From the NCBI RefSeq assembly GCF_030813715.1, contig NZ_JAUSUZ010000001.1, positions 3,906,001 through 3,970,000 of the forward strand: DNA of 64,000 nt, written 5' to 3'. The notes beneath the pieces are model-generated. The model was not told the origin of the DNA and ran no database searches. It was given only the letters and a program-made list of their open reading frames with translations. This stretch comes from Catenuloplanes indicus. Lineage in GTDB: Bacteria; Actinomycetota; Actinomycetes; Mycobacteriales; Micromonosporaceae. The number at the start of each line of letters is the position of its first letter. Position 1 is the first letter of the stretch. Below are positions 34,040 through 42,615 of the stretch, in pieces. The position numbers and the translations under genes are program-made.

Positions 34040-35334
34040 CCGGCACCCTGACCGCGCTGCGATCCTTCGACCGGCCCGTGCAACTGTTGATGGTCAACCA
34101 GCTGACCATCAACATCGGCTTCTACATGCTCATGCCGTACCTCGCCGGGCATCTCGCCGGTGACCTGGCCATGGCCGCCTGGGCGATCGGCCTGATCCTC
34201 GGCGTGCGCAACCTCTCCCAGCAGGGCATGTTCCTGCTCGGCGGCGTCCTGGCCGACAGGATCGGCTACAAACCGCTGATCCTGGCCGGCCTCGGCCTGC
34301 GCGTCGCCGGGTTCGGCCTGCTCGGCGCCGCCGACACCCTCACCGCGCTGCTCGTCGCCTCGGCGGCGACCGGGCTGGCCGGGGCGTTGTTCAACCCAGC
34401 TGTGCGCGCCTACCTCGCCGCCGACGCCGGCGACCGGCACACCGAAGCGTTCGCCCTGTTCAACGTCTTCTACCAGGCCGGAATCCTGACCGGCCCACTG
34501 ATCGGCCTGGCCCTGCTCACCGCCTCGTTCCAGTGGGTGTGCACCGTGGCCGCGCTGCTGTTCGCGGTGCTGCTGCTCGCGCAGGCGCGGGCTCTGCCGG
34601 CCCGCCACGCCCCACCGGCATCACCGGATGAGTCGCATGCCGGGCCCGGGTGGCGGCAGCCGCTGCGCCACCGCGGCTTCCTGCTGTTCGCCACCGCGAT
34701 GATCACCTCCTACGTACTGAACTTCCAGATCTACCTCGGCCTGCCCATCGAAGTGCGCCGCATCACCGGTACCGACACCGCCGTCGCGGCCCTGTTCGCA
34801 GTCTCCGGGCTGCTCACCGTCGCCGGGCAGGTCCGCCTCACCGCCTGGGCGAAAGCCCGCTGGAGCGCCCCGCAGGCCATCACCCGCGGGCTGGCGCTGA
34901 TGGCCGCCGCGTTCCTGCCGCTCGCCGCCACCGCCACGCTCAGCCCCGCACCCGGCGCCGGCCCCTGGGCGGCCGCGCTCGCCCTGGGGCCGGTCCTGGC
35001 CGGCACGGTGCTGCTGACCATCGCCACGATGTTGGTGTACCCATTCGAGATGGCCGCGATCGTCACGTTCGCCGGGCCACGCCTGGTCGGCACGTACTAC
35101 GGGCTGTACAACACCCTCGCCGGGATCGGCATCGCCGCCGGGAACCTGCTCACCGGCGCCGCGATCGACACCGCCACCCGCCACGGCTGGCCCGCCCTGC
35201 CCTGGCTGGCGCTGACTGCCACCGGCCTGCTCGGCGCCGCCGCACTCACCGGCCTGTCCCGCGCCGGGCACCTGCACCCACCGCCGCCGGCGCCCGCAGG
35301 CACACCGCATACCGCCCGCAGCCGCGGCGGCTGA
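34036..35334 (+). CDS. MFS exporter
   Basis: GTG 34036 overlaps the previous stop; much longer frames upstream are excluded by that. The 432-residue protein has about 12 hydrophobic helices and the MFS loop [14 protein letters not shown] between helices 2 and 3. It belongs to the drug/amino-acid exporter type of the family (YdhP/YdeE-like by feel). Coupled translation with the cysteine-synthase-like enzyme suggests it exports that enzyme's product. The C-terminal tail is proline-rich ([11 protein letters not shown]). Confidence 0.82.
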   Translation: MTGTLTALRSFDRPVQLLMVNQLTINIGFYMLMPYLAGHLAGDLAMAAWAIGLILGVRNLSQQGMFLLGGVLADRIGYKPLILAGLGLRVAGFGLLGAADTLTALLVASAATGLAGALFNPAVRAYLAADAGDRHTEAFALFNVFYQAGILTGPLIGLALLTASFQWVCTVAALLFAVLLLAQARALPARHAPPASPDESHAGPGWRQPLRHRGFLLFATAMITSYVLNFQIYLGLPIEVRRITGTDTAVAALFAVSGLLTVAGQVRLTAWAKARWSAPQAITRGLALMAAAFLPLAATATLSPAPGAGPWAAALALGPVLAGTVLLTIATMLVYPFEMAAIVTFAGPRLVGTYYGLYNTLAGIGIAAGNLLTGAAIDTATRHGWPALPWLALTATGLLGAAALTGLSRAGHLHPPPPAPAGTPHTARSRGG

Positions 35335-35389
35335 CCCGCACACCCCGCCGGCGCGCCCGGCGACCGGCGGCGTTCCGCGCGACCACACC

Positions 35390-35423
35390 GGGTGCCGGGG
35401 CGCCTGCGCGTGTCCCGGCACCC
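35390..35423 (+). terminator. Hairpin after the MFS gene
   Basis: GGGTGCCGGG pairs with CCCGGCACCC (10 bp) across a 14-nt loop, 55 nt after the MFS stop. No T-run follows. Confidence 0.6.
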
Positions 35424-35511
35424 GCAAGGCCGAAGACCAGCGGAAAAGACGCCGACAACCATCCGACCGGTCGGTGCCGCCCACGCCCCGCGCGTCGTTA
35501 CGCTGCCGACC

Positions 35512-35970
35512 ATGACGGCGGCATCGGCCCGGCACGGGATCACACGCGCCCGCGACGGCGCGCGGATGCGCGCCGCCGGACGCCTGTTCATCCTGCTGCT
35601 GCTGTGCGCGCTCGCCGGGCAGACACACGCCCTGATCACCTGCTGCGCGCCCGCCCACACCCACACCGCCGCGCCGGCCGCGGACGGGCACGCCCACACC
35701 ACCGCGCAGCCGGTCGCCGGGCACGCCCACACCGGCGCCGGCACGGCCGTGCCCCATCAGGTGTTCTGTTTCGAGCATCTGTCAGGGGCGCACGAGTGCG
35801 CCCCGGCAGCCGAGCTGATACCGGACGCCGCGCTGCCGCAGCCGGACACCGTCGCCCTCCCCGCACCTGCGGTCCAGCACGTCCCGGCACCCGCACGGCG
35901 CCCAGCCCTCCCGGCCACGGCCGGCGGGCCAGGGCGTACGCGTACGGAACTGATCTCGCTTCGCATATAG
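35512..35970 (+). CDS. Small His-rich membrane/exported protein (152 aa)
   Basis: A basic N-terminus and one hydrophobic helix (LFILLLLCALAGQTHALI) are followed by CC and three His clusters (AHTHTAAPAADGHAHTTAQP; GHAHTGAG). A Pro/Ala region follows and the C-terminus ends ELISLRI. TACGCT ends 7 nt before ATG 35512 with no Shine-Dalgarno, so the mRNA is probably leaderless. It is the third member of the small His-rich set in this module. Function unknown, likely metal binding outside the membrane. Confidence 0.62.
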   Translation: MTAASARHGITRARDGARMRAAGRLFILLLLCALAGQTHALITCCAPAHTHTAAPAADGHAHTTAQPVAGHAHTGAGTAVPHQVFCFEHLSGAHECAPAAELIPDAALPQPDTVALPAPAVQHVPAPARRPALPATAGGPGRTRTELISLRI

Positions 35971-36110
35971 GACGACGGCGCTACACCACGCCCGACCGGC
36001 GCACACCTCTCCCACGCCGGCATCGTCCTCGCGGCCCCGCACACCGCGGGTCGGCCTCCGGCCACCCGGTGATGCGCCGCCGCCCCGCGACCTCCGTAAG
36101 GCGAACAACG

Positions 36111-36893
36111 ATGACCTCACCCACCACTGCTGGTTCCGTCGTCCTCACGGGCGCCGCTTACGGCCAGACCTGGGCCGCCGACTATGACACCCTCTACGAC
36201 GACCGCGACGACATCCCCGCCGTCGTAGAGTTCCTGCGCCGTCACGCCCGCCCGGCGTCCGTGCTCGAGCTCGGCGTCGGCACCGGCCGTCTCGCGGTGC
36301 CCCTGGCCGCGGCCGGCATGCGTGTCGTCGGCGTCGACAACTCACCCGCCATGCTCGACCGGCTACGCGCCAAGCCCGGCGCCGGCCGCGTCGACGCCCG
36401 TCTCGGCGACATGCTCCACCCGCCCGCCGAGGAGATGTTCGGCTGCGTGCTGATCGCGTTCTCGACCCTGTACCTGCTCACCGACCAGGCCGACCAGCGC
36501 GCCTGCATCACCGCCGCCGCGGCCCGGCTCGCCCCCGGCGGCAGCCTGGTCGTCGAAGGCTTCATCCCCGACCCGGATCGCTGGCATCACGGCCACTCCC
36601 TGCAGGTCGACCGGTGGGATCCCGAACGCCCCGCCGTGTCCGTCGGCCGCCTCGACACCACCGCCCAGACCATCGAGACGCTGCGCATCACTCACACCGA
36701 CGGACAGCCCCGCGTCATCGCCAACCGGCTGCGCTACGTCCTGCCCGCCGAACTGGACCTGCTCGCCGAATCCGCCGGCCTCACCCTCACCGGCCGCCAC
36801 CGCGACCTGACCGGCCGGCCCTTCGACCCGCGGGCGCACACCCACGTATCCGTCTACACCAATCCCGCGCCACACTCCGCATCGCCGGCCTGA
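36111..36893 (+). CDS. Class I SAM-dependent methyltransferase
   Basis: ATG 36111 follows TAAGGCG. The 260-residue protein has motif I VLELGVGTGRLAVPLA (about 49-64), then VVGVDNSPAMLDRLR, RLGDM and GCVLIAFSTLYLLT, and a C-terminal beta region. This is the small-molecule methyltransferase fold (UbiE/Tehb-like). Substrate unknown; detoxification of a metalloid or an antibiotic are both possible from context. The gene closes the copper half of the insertion. Confidence 0.82.
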   Translation: MTSPTTAGSVVLTGAAYGQTWAADYDTLYDDRDDIPAVVEFLRRHARPASVLELGVGTGRLAVPLAAAGMRVVGVDNSPAMLDRLRAKPGAGRVDARLGDMLHPPAEEMFGCVLIAFSTLYLLTDQADQRACITAAAARLAPGGSLVVEGFIPDPDRWHHGHSLQVDRWDPERPAVSVGRLDTTAQTIETLRITHTDGQPRVIANRLRYVLPAELDLLAESAGLTLTGRHRDLTGRPFDPRAHTHVSVYTNPAPHSASPA

Positions 36894-37369
36894 TCGCCAC
36901 CGGCCGCAGCAGCACGGCACCGTCGCGGCCGAAGGAGGCGGGCCCGCACGACACCCGCGCGCCCGCCTGCCCCAGTACCACCGACGCCCCTGCCGATCTG
37001 CTCGCCCGGCTTCGTCACCGCACCGGATCCAGCCGCCCCGGAGCCGGTGCTGGCCGCGACATTCGCCGGATACAGCCCCGGGTGGATCGGTTCAGCGTCA
37101 GCGGCTGCGGGCGCGGGACAGCATCGGCTTGGTCGAGACGGGAGTCCGCCGATGACGCGGACCTCGACGGTCACCCTGTTCGCGGCGGGCCGCCGGGACG
37201 CGTAGGTCTCGGGGTGAGTGATCGCGATGACGTACCAGGTCAGCCACCTGCTTATCAGCGAACCGATGGCGGGGGCCGCGGGCGCGCAGTCCGTTGCCAC
37301 CGCGTGGGCTGCGCGGGTGGGTTCACGTCGGTGACGGCCGCGCCGCGTCGACCCCGTGCTGCGCGGCGG
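36894..37369. other. Low-coding stretch, possible gene remnant
   Basis: On the minus strand 37,140-37,300 reads LISRWLTWYVIAITHPETYA with fair codon bias, continuing from the arsR fragment side. It may be the relic of a membrane or metal-export gene once downstream of arsR. Nothing intact is seen. Confidence 0.3.
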
Positions 37370-37592
37370 TCAGGCCGGCTGACCGGCTACGCGCGGTGCG
37401 ACGGTGGGTGCCGTGGTGTCCTCGGCGGTTTGCGGATCGATGTGGTCGACGTGATGCAGCGCTTGGGCCAGCAGCCGCCGCACGTGGTCGTCGGCGGCCG
37501 AGTAGAACATGAACGTTCCCTGCCTACGTGCGGTGACCAGCCGGGACATGCGCAGTTTCGCCAGGTGCTGGCTGACCGCGCGGTCGGCGAGG
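37370..37592 (-). pseudogene. arsR: ArsR-family repressor, 3' fragment
   Basis: The frame encodes VSQHLAKLRMSRLVTARRQG, then TFMFYSAADDHVRRLLAQAL and HHVDHI, the recognition helix, wing and C-terminal helix of an ArsR/SmtB metal-responsive repressor. The N-terminal half is absent: at about 37,592 the sequence switches to the recombinase remnant on the other strand. The fragment has no start of its own and should be inactive. Confidence 0.7.
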
Positions 37593-37593
37593 C

Positions 37594-38155
37594 CCCACCC
37601 CGACCTGGTCTTCGGCAACGTCAACGACCGCGCCGGCCGGCTCGCGCACCAGCCGCGCACCTCCGGGTTTAGCAGCGGCGCCATCGTCAACAGCTTCATC
37701 ACCCACGAGCTCTACGACAACCACCACACCGGCCCCACCATCGGCTCAGGCCCGGCCGCCGAACGCCTCGCCAGCACCTTCCGGGAGATCCGCCAGACCG
37801 CGCTCGCCCGCCACGGCGACGCCCGCACCGCACACGACCTGCTCCGCAAGGCGCGCATCCCGCTACGGTTCGGCACCCTCAACCACTGCCTGTTCGACGA
37901 CGCCGACCCCGCCGGCGCGAAATGCCTGGAAAACGCGATCGTGCCACCTGGCCACCGCGGCCCGCTCATCGACCGATGCAGCCCGGCCGCTGCGCCAACA
38001 GCCTCATCACCGGCACACACACCGCCATCTGGCGAACCGAGCGCCGCAGCCTGCTCACGCTGCTGGACAACCCCCGCCTCGCACCCGGCCACCACGCCGC
38101 ACTACAACGGCAACTCGACGACGTCGACCAGGTCATCGCCAAGGCCACCCGATGA
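37594..38155 (+). pseudogene. Tn554-like tyrosine recombinase, C-terminal remnant
   Basis: The frame reads TIGSGPAAERLASTFREIRQ, RFGTLNHCLFDDADPAGAKC, LENAIVPPGHRGPLIDRC, then shifts near 37,980 to PGRCANSLITGTHTAIWRTE, ending DDVDQVIAKATR. Loss of one C restores the cysteine-rich C-terminal region known from long TnpA/TnpB-like integrases of actinomycetes. The catalytic domain is missing. The remnant abuts and truncates arsR. Its stop overlaps the start of the next gene (ATGA), as in intact operons. Confidence 0.6.
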
Positions 38156-38553
38156 CCGTGTCCCCTGCCACCGAGCAAGCCCTGCGCGAGGCGATGACCC
38201 GCCTGCTACGAGGCCGTGCCCGCCATACCGACGGCAAACTCACCAAGGAAAACGTCTACCGTGAGGCCGGGGTCAGCCGGGCCACCATGAACCGCGCACG
38301 CGACCTGCTCACCGCATGGGACCGCGCCGTCGCCGCACACCACGACACTGCGCCGTCCAGCACCAGCGCGGAGGAACTCGACCAGCTACGCGCGCAGCTT
38401 GGCCGTAAGACCCGCGAATGCGCTGCCCTTCAGCAGCGCCTCGCCGCCGCAGCGACCACGATCGCCGCACTCCACCACGACAACATCGCGCTCCGCGACG
38501 AACTCGCCCAGCACCACTCCTCCATCGTCATCCCGCTTGCCGCACGGCCATAG
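38152..38553 (+). CDS. TnpC-like/DUF6262-type small recombinase accessory
   Basis: The 133-residue protein has an HTH-like N-terminus (KLTKENVYREAGVSRATMNR) followed by coiled coil (AEELDQLRAQLGRKTRECAA). Proteins of this design follow Tn554-type TnpA/TnpB recombinases and modulate their action. It starts on the stop of the broken recombinase, so translation now depends on a remnant. Probably no longer functional as part of a transposon. Confidence 0.6.
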   Translation: MTVSPATEQALREAMTRLLRGRARHTDGKLTKENVYREAGVSRATMNRARDLLTAWDRAVAAHHDTAPSSTSAEELDQLRAQLGRKTRECAALQQRLAAAATTIAALHHDNIALRDELAQHHSSIVIPLAARP

Positions 38554-38602
38554 GCCACGAGGGTGACGCCGACTCGGAGCCTGCGGGCCGGGTATGGCCG
38601 CG

Positions 38603-40216
38603 TTAGCTGCGCAGGTCACGGCGGTGGTAGGCGAGCGTTCCGGCAACGGCCAGCGCGACCGCGATGCTTGTCATCGTCACGGCAGCTGGCCAGGCGACCC
38701 CGGTGAGGGGTACCGGTGCCAGATGCGGGAACGGCGACAGTTCTCTCACCCACGTGGGTGCGCCGGTGGCGTCGGCGAGGACCTGGAGCAGGAAGCCACC
38801 GGTGGCTGGCAGCGTGCCGGCGAGGACGGTCACGCGTGGTGCCCCGCCGAGAGCCAGGACGGCGGCACCGAGGCTGAGCGCGACGATCGGCAGCGTGTTG
38901 AACGTGCCGGCCAGCGCCGCCGGTAACGTCAGCCCGCCTCCGACCGCGGTCACGCCCGCCCAGGTCGCCAGCGCCGCGACGGTGAGCAGGATCAGCGCGC
39001 CGCCGGTGGTCGCGGCGGTCTCGGCCGCGAGCAGGCGGGTCCTGGTCAGTGGCGCGGCGGCGAGCGGGGTCAGGCGCCGGTCGGTCTCGGCGGCGGCGAA
39101 CGCGCCGATCCGGACCGCGGTGAACGCGCCGGCCGGGAGGGCGAGCAGCGCGAAGAGGCTGGCGGTGAAGCCCTCCACGGTGTGCATGCCGGCGAATCCG
39201 GCCTGCGCGGCCGCGTCTGCGAAGACCGCGTTGCCGGTCAGGAACTCGGTGACGGAACGGGCGGTCAGTCCGATGAGCAGGAAGTAGGCGCCGATCCCGG
39301 CGGTCCAGGCGAGCACCGGCCCGATCGCTCGGCGCACCGCGAACGCCGCCGGGCCGCCCAGCAGCCACCGCCGCGGTGCGCGGCCGGCTGCCGGTGCGGT
39401 CAGGCCACCGCCGAGGTCACGCCGGCCAACGGCGGCAAGCGCGGCCGCAGCGATCGCGAGGGCGGCGGCGGTCAGGAGCAGCAGCGGTAGCGGATCGTCG
39501 CGGCCGTACGGGGAGCTGAGGGCGAGCAGCCCGAACGGCGACAGCCAGTGCAGCCAGCCGAGCGCGGTGAGCCCGTCGCCGATCATGCGCAGCAGCAGGC
39601 CTGCGCCGAGCACGGCGATCGCCGTGCCGGTGGCCGGGGCCCGGGCCGGGAAGATCTGCGCGGAGAGGGCGGCGACCGCGACCGCGAAGAGCCCTGCAGC
39701 GGTGACTCCCGCGCCGTGCACGATCGCCCCGGCCAGGTCTGGCCCGGCGGTCCATAGCGCGGCCGTGACCGCGATGCCGGCCGTAACCGGGACGGCCGCG
39801 ATGACGGCGAGGTGCTGCAGGAAGACGGCACGCGGCGTAGATCGGCCGGCCAGCAGCAGGCTCCAGCGGCCGGCTTCCTCCTCGCCGCGCAGGACGCGGG
39901 TGGTGGTGAGCGTGGCCCAGACGGTGAGGATGACGGTCAGGACGGTGCCGATGCGCCAGACGGTGAAGCCGCCGGCGTGGTCGAGCGCGATCGGGGTGCC
40001 GAACAGGGTGCGGATGGCCGGGTTCGCCGCGATCCGCGTCAGCCCGGCCGCGGCGGCCGGATCGGCGGTCAGCCCGTCGTAGGTGGCCGTGACCAGGGCC
40101 GGCATGCCGGCGGCGAGCAGGAGAACGATCGCGCCGCCACGGCGGATCTGCCGGACGGCGAGCCCGGTGACCGCCGCGCCCGGCCGGGCCGGGAGGGTGA
40201 GCGCCGGGGCGGTCAT
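38603..40216 (-). CDS. ABC exporter permease (polyketide/ionophore exporter type)
   Basis: ATG 40216 overlaps the ATPase stop (ATGA). The 537-residue protein has about 12 hydrophobic helices in two halves, with VLRGEEEAGRWSLLLAGRST after the second helix, a segment I know from permeases of tetronasin/polyketide-type ABC exporters. It forms the membrane channel for the ATPase encoded just upstream. Substrate unknown; antibiotic or lipid-like compounds are the usual cargo of the family. Confidence 0.82.
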   Translation of the reverse strand: MTAPALTLPARPGAAVTGLAVRQIRRGGAIVLLLAAGMPALVTATYDGLTADPAAAAGLTRIAANPAIRTLFGTPIALDHAGGFTVWRIGTVLTVILTVWATLTTTRVLRGEEEAGRWSLLLAGRSTPRAVFLQHLAVIAAVPVTAGIAVTAALWTAGPDLAGAIVHGAGVTAAGLFAVAVAALSAQIFPARAPATGTAIAVLGAGLLLRMIGDGLTALGWLHWLSPFGLLALSSPYGRDDPLPLLLLTAAALAIAAAALAAVGRRDLGGGLTAPAAGRAPRRWLLGGPAAFAVRRAIGPVLAWTAGIGAYFLLIGLTARSVTEFLTGNAVFADAAAQAGFAGMHTVEGFTASLFALLALPAGAFTAVRIGAFAAAETDRRLTPLAAAPLTRTRLLAAETAATTGGALILLTVAALATWAGVTAVGGGLTLPAALAGTFNTLPIVALSLGAAVLALGGAPRVTVLAGTLPATGGFLLQVLADATGAPTWVRELSPFPHLAPVPLTGVAWPAAVTMTSIAVALAVAGTLAYHRRDLRS

Positions 40217-41106
40217 CGTCCGTTCTCCGTGCCGTAGTAGTCGAGGAACATCTCCTCGAGGCTGGGTTCGCGGACAGCGAGCGCGGTCACGTCGGCGGCG
40301 GCGAGCACCCTCAGTGCGGGCGCGGGTGGACCGGTGAGCGCGAACCGCAGCCGGCCCTCGCCCGTGGTCTGCACACCATCGACGCCGGGCACCGCGGTCA
40401 GCGCGGGCTGCTCGCCGGTGTAGCTGACCGTGACCTCGGCCCGGTGCAGCGCCCGCAGCGCCGGCACGGACGCCACCTCGACGAGCCGGCCGGCGCGCAG
40501 GATCCCCACTCGGTCGCAGACCGCCTCGACCTCGGCGAGCTGGTGCGAGCTGAGAAAGACGCTCTGCCCGCGCTCGCGCGCCTCGGCGACCGCGGCCCGG
40601 AACTGCTGCTCCATCAGCGGGTCCAGGCCGCTGGTCGGCTCGTCCAGCACGAGCAGCGGAGCGCGGGTGGCGAACGCCGCGATCAGCGCGACCTTCTGCC
40701 GGTTGCCGGTGGAGTAGGTACGCGCCGGTCGCGACGGGTCCAGGTCGAACCGCTCGACCAGGGCGTCGCGGTAGGCGATGTCGGTGCCCGGGCCGGTGGA
40801 GGCGAGCAGGTGCAGGATCTCCGCGCCGGTCAGCTGCGGCCACAGCGCCACGTCAGCCGGCACGTACGCCAGGTGCCGGTGCGCGTGGGCCACGTCGGCC
40901 GCGTCGACGCCGGCGATCAGTGCCCGCCCGGCGGTCGGGCGGGCCAGGCCGAGGATCATGCGGATCGTGGTGGATTTCCCGGCGCCGTTCGGGCCGAGGA
41001 AGCCGAAGACCTCACCGGCGCCGACGTCCAGGGTCAGGTCGTCGACGGCGGTCAGCCGGCCGTACCGTTTGGTGAGGTGGATGGTGCGCAGCACGGACTC
41101 GTCCAT
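40213..41106 (-). CDS. ABC exporter ATPase
   Basis: The 297-residue protein shows Walker A GPNGAGKSTT (about 39-48), the signature YSTGNRQKVALI (about 133), Walker B LLVLDEPTSGLDP (about 156-168) and SSHQLAEVEAVC. Members of this DrrA-like group power drug exporters. ATG 41106 is supported by the short SD region; longer frames run back through the conserved leader and are rejected. It forms an operon with the permease downstream and is controlled by the leader at 41107-41166. Confidence 0.88.
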   Translation of the reverse strand: MDESVLRTIHLTKRYGRLTAVDDLTLDVGAGEVFGFLGPNGAGKSTTIRMILGLARPTAGRALIAGVDAADVAHAHRHLAYVPADVALWPQLTGAEILHLLASTGPGTDIAYRDALVERFDLDPSRPARTYSTGNRQKVALIAAFATRAPLLVLDEPTSGLDPLMEQQFRAAVAEARERGQSVFLSSHQLAEVEAVCDRVGILRAGRLVEVASVPALRALHRAEVTVSYTGEQPALTAVPGVDGVQTTGEGRLRFALTGPPAPALRVLAAADVTALAVREPSLEEMFLDYYGTENGR

Positions 41107-41166
41107 CGGAGGAAGCCCTTCGGTCGCAAACGGATCATGACCGCCGACCAGACTTCCCGGCACACC
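41107..41166 (-). promoter_or_regulatory. Conserved 5' leader, copy A (ABC exporter)
   Basis: The RNA would start GGTGTGCCGGGAAG, T, CTGGTCGGCG, eight bases after a TACGGT -10 box (41175-41180). The next part can form CGGTC/GACCG, and GGAAGTC can pair with GGCTTCC just before the start codon. One of five copies in 4 kb. Confidence 0.75.
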
Positions 41167-41206
41167 TATCGGCCACCGTACTCCCGCCCACACCGGCGGA
41201 GAAGTG

Positions 41207-42514
41207 TCAGGACCGCGACTCGCCCTGATACACGTCCGGCACACCGTCCGCGTCGGCGTCGCGCTCCTCGATCTCGCGCAGTCGCCGGTAATGCCGGTTG
41301 CGCACACGCAGCACCACGGTTGCCAGCAGCGCCGAGAGGAACGAGCCGGCCAGGATGCCGATCCGGGCGTGCTCGTCCTTCACACTGCCGGCGCCGAACG
41401 CCAACTCGCCGATCAGCAGCGACACCGTGAACCCGATCCCGGCCAGCAGCGACAGGCCCAGCACGTCCCACCAGCCGAGCTGGTCGCCGAGCGTGGAGCG
41501 GGTGAACCGCTGCACCAGCCAGGTCGCGCCGAGCACGCCCACCGCCTTGCCGGCCACCAGCCCCACGACGATGCCGATAGTGACCGGGTCGGCCATGGTC
41601 GCGCCGAGTCCGCCCGCGCCGGCGACCGAGACGCCGGCGGCGAAGAACGCGAAGACCGGCACCGCCACGCCGGCCGAGAGCGGCCGCCAGCGGTGCTCGA
41701 AGTGCTCGGCCAGGCCCGGTCCGTCGCCGCCGGCCCGGCGGATGACCGGGACGAGGAAGCCCAGCAGGACGCCGGCGACGGTGGCGTGGACGCCGGAGGC
41801 GTGCACCAGCGCCCACGCGGCGGCGGCCAGCGGCAGCAGCAGCCACCAGGAGCGGACCCGGCGCTGCACCAGGAACCCGAACAGCCCCAGCGGAATCAGC
41901 GCCGCCGCCAGCGGCAGCAGCTGCAGCGAGCTGGTGTAGAACACCGCGATGATCAGGATGGCGAGCAGGTCGTCGACGACCGCGAGGGTGAGCAGGAACG
42001 TGCGCAGCGCGGCTGGCAGATGCGAACCGACGACGGCGAGGACGGCGAGTGCGAAGGCGATGTCGGTTGCGGTCGGCACCGCCCAGCCGGACAGCGCGCC
42101 ACCATCGGCGGTGGCGTTGATCGCGGTGTAGATGATGGCGGGTACGGCCATGCCGCCGACCGCGGCTGCGATCGGCATGACGGCGCGGCGCGGGTCGCGC
42201 AGGTCACCGGCGATGAACTCGCGTTTGAGTTCCAGCCCGGCGACGAAGAAGAAGATCGCCAGCAGACCGTCCGCGGCCCACTGCGCCAGCGTGAGGTCCA
42301 GGTGCAGCGCGTGCGGGCCGACTGTCACCTCGCTCAGCGTCCGGTACGCCTCCGACCAGGGCGAGTTCGCCCACAGCAGCGCCAGCACGGCCGCGCCCAG
42401 CAGCAGCGCGCCGCCGACGGTCTCCGCGCGCAGGATCTCGGCGATCCGCCGGGCCTCGGGCCAGCTGCGGCGGCCGAACAGGTGACGGGCGGGACGTGGC
42501 GGCACACCGGACAT
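41207..42514 (-). CDS. nhaA: Na+/H+ antiporter NhaA
   Basis: The 435-residue protein has about 12 hydrophobic helices. NhaA landmarks are [32 protein letters not shown] and [13 protein letters not shown], the last holding the paired aspartates of the ion-binding site. It exchanges sodium (or lithium) for protons across the membrane. AAGGAG precedes ATG 42514. The C-terminal tail is acidic ([11 protein letters not shown]). It carries its own leader, copy B, and promoter. Confidence 0.93.
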   Translation of the reverse strand: MSGVPPRPARHLFGRRSWPEARRIAEILRAETVGGALLLGAAVLALLWANSPWSEAYRTLSEVTVGPHALHLDLTLAQWAADGLLAIFFFVAGLELKREFIAGDLRDPRRAVMPIAAAVGGMAVPAIIYTAINATADGGALSGWAVPTATDIAFALAVLAVVGSHLPAALRTFLLTLAVVDDLLAILIIAVFYTSSLQLLPLAAALIPLGLFGFLVQRRVRSWWLLLPLAAAAWALVHASGVHATVAGVLLGFLVPVIRRAGGDGPGLAEHFEHRWRPLSAGVAVPVFAFFAAGVSVAGAGGLGATMADPVTIGIVVGLVAGKAVGVLGATWLVQRFTRSTLGDQLGWWDVLGLSLLAGIGFTVSLLIGELAFGAGSVKDEHARIGILAGSFLSALLATVVLRVRNRHYRRLREIEERDADADGVPDVYQGESRS

Positions 42515-42570
42515 GAGACTCCTTAGGAAGGCACGACGAAACCATCGCCGACCAGCCTTCCCGGCACACC
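42515..42570 (-). promoter_or_regulatory. Conserved 5' leader, copy B (nhaA)
   Basis: GGTGTGCCGGGAAG, G, CTGGTCGGCG starts seven bases after TAGGTT (42578-42583). A small hairpin CGATG-GTTT-CGTCG follows. GGAAGGC pairs with GCCTTCC next to the AAGGAG ribosome-binding site; the base that differs from the other copies (G) is matched on the pairing side. Confidence 0.78.
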
Positions 42571-42615
42571 TGCACCCAACCTACCGTGACCGGCCGGCCG
42601 GTGCAGCGGCACAGA

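Noticed and set aside
34650-36110. Long plus-strand extension ahead of the 36111 methyltransferase
   Set aside because: Shadow of the MFS gene and of the small His-rich gene; the methyltransferase fold begins after ATG 36111, which has a ribosome-binding site.
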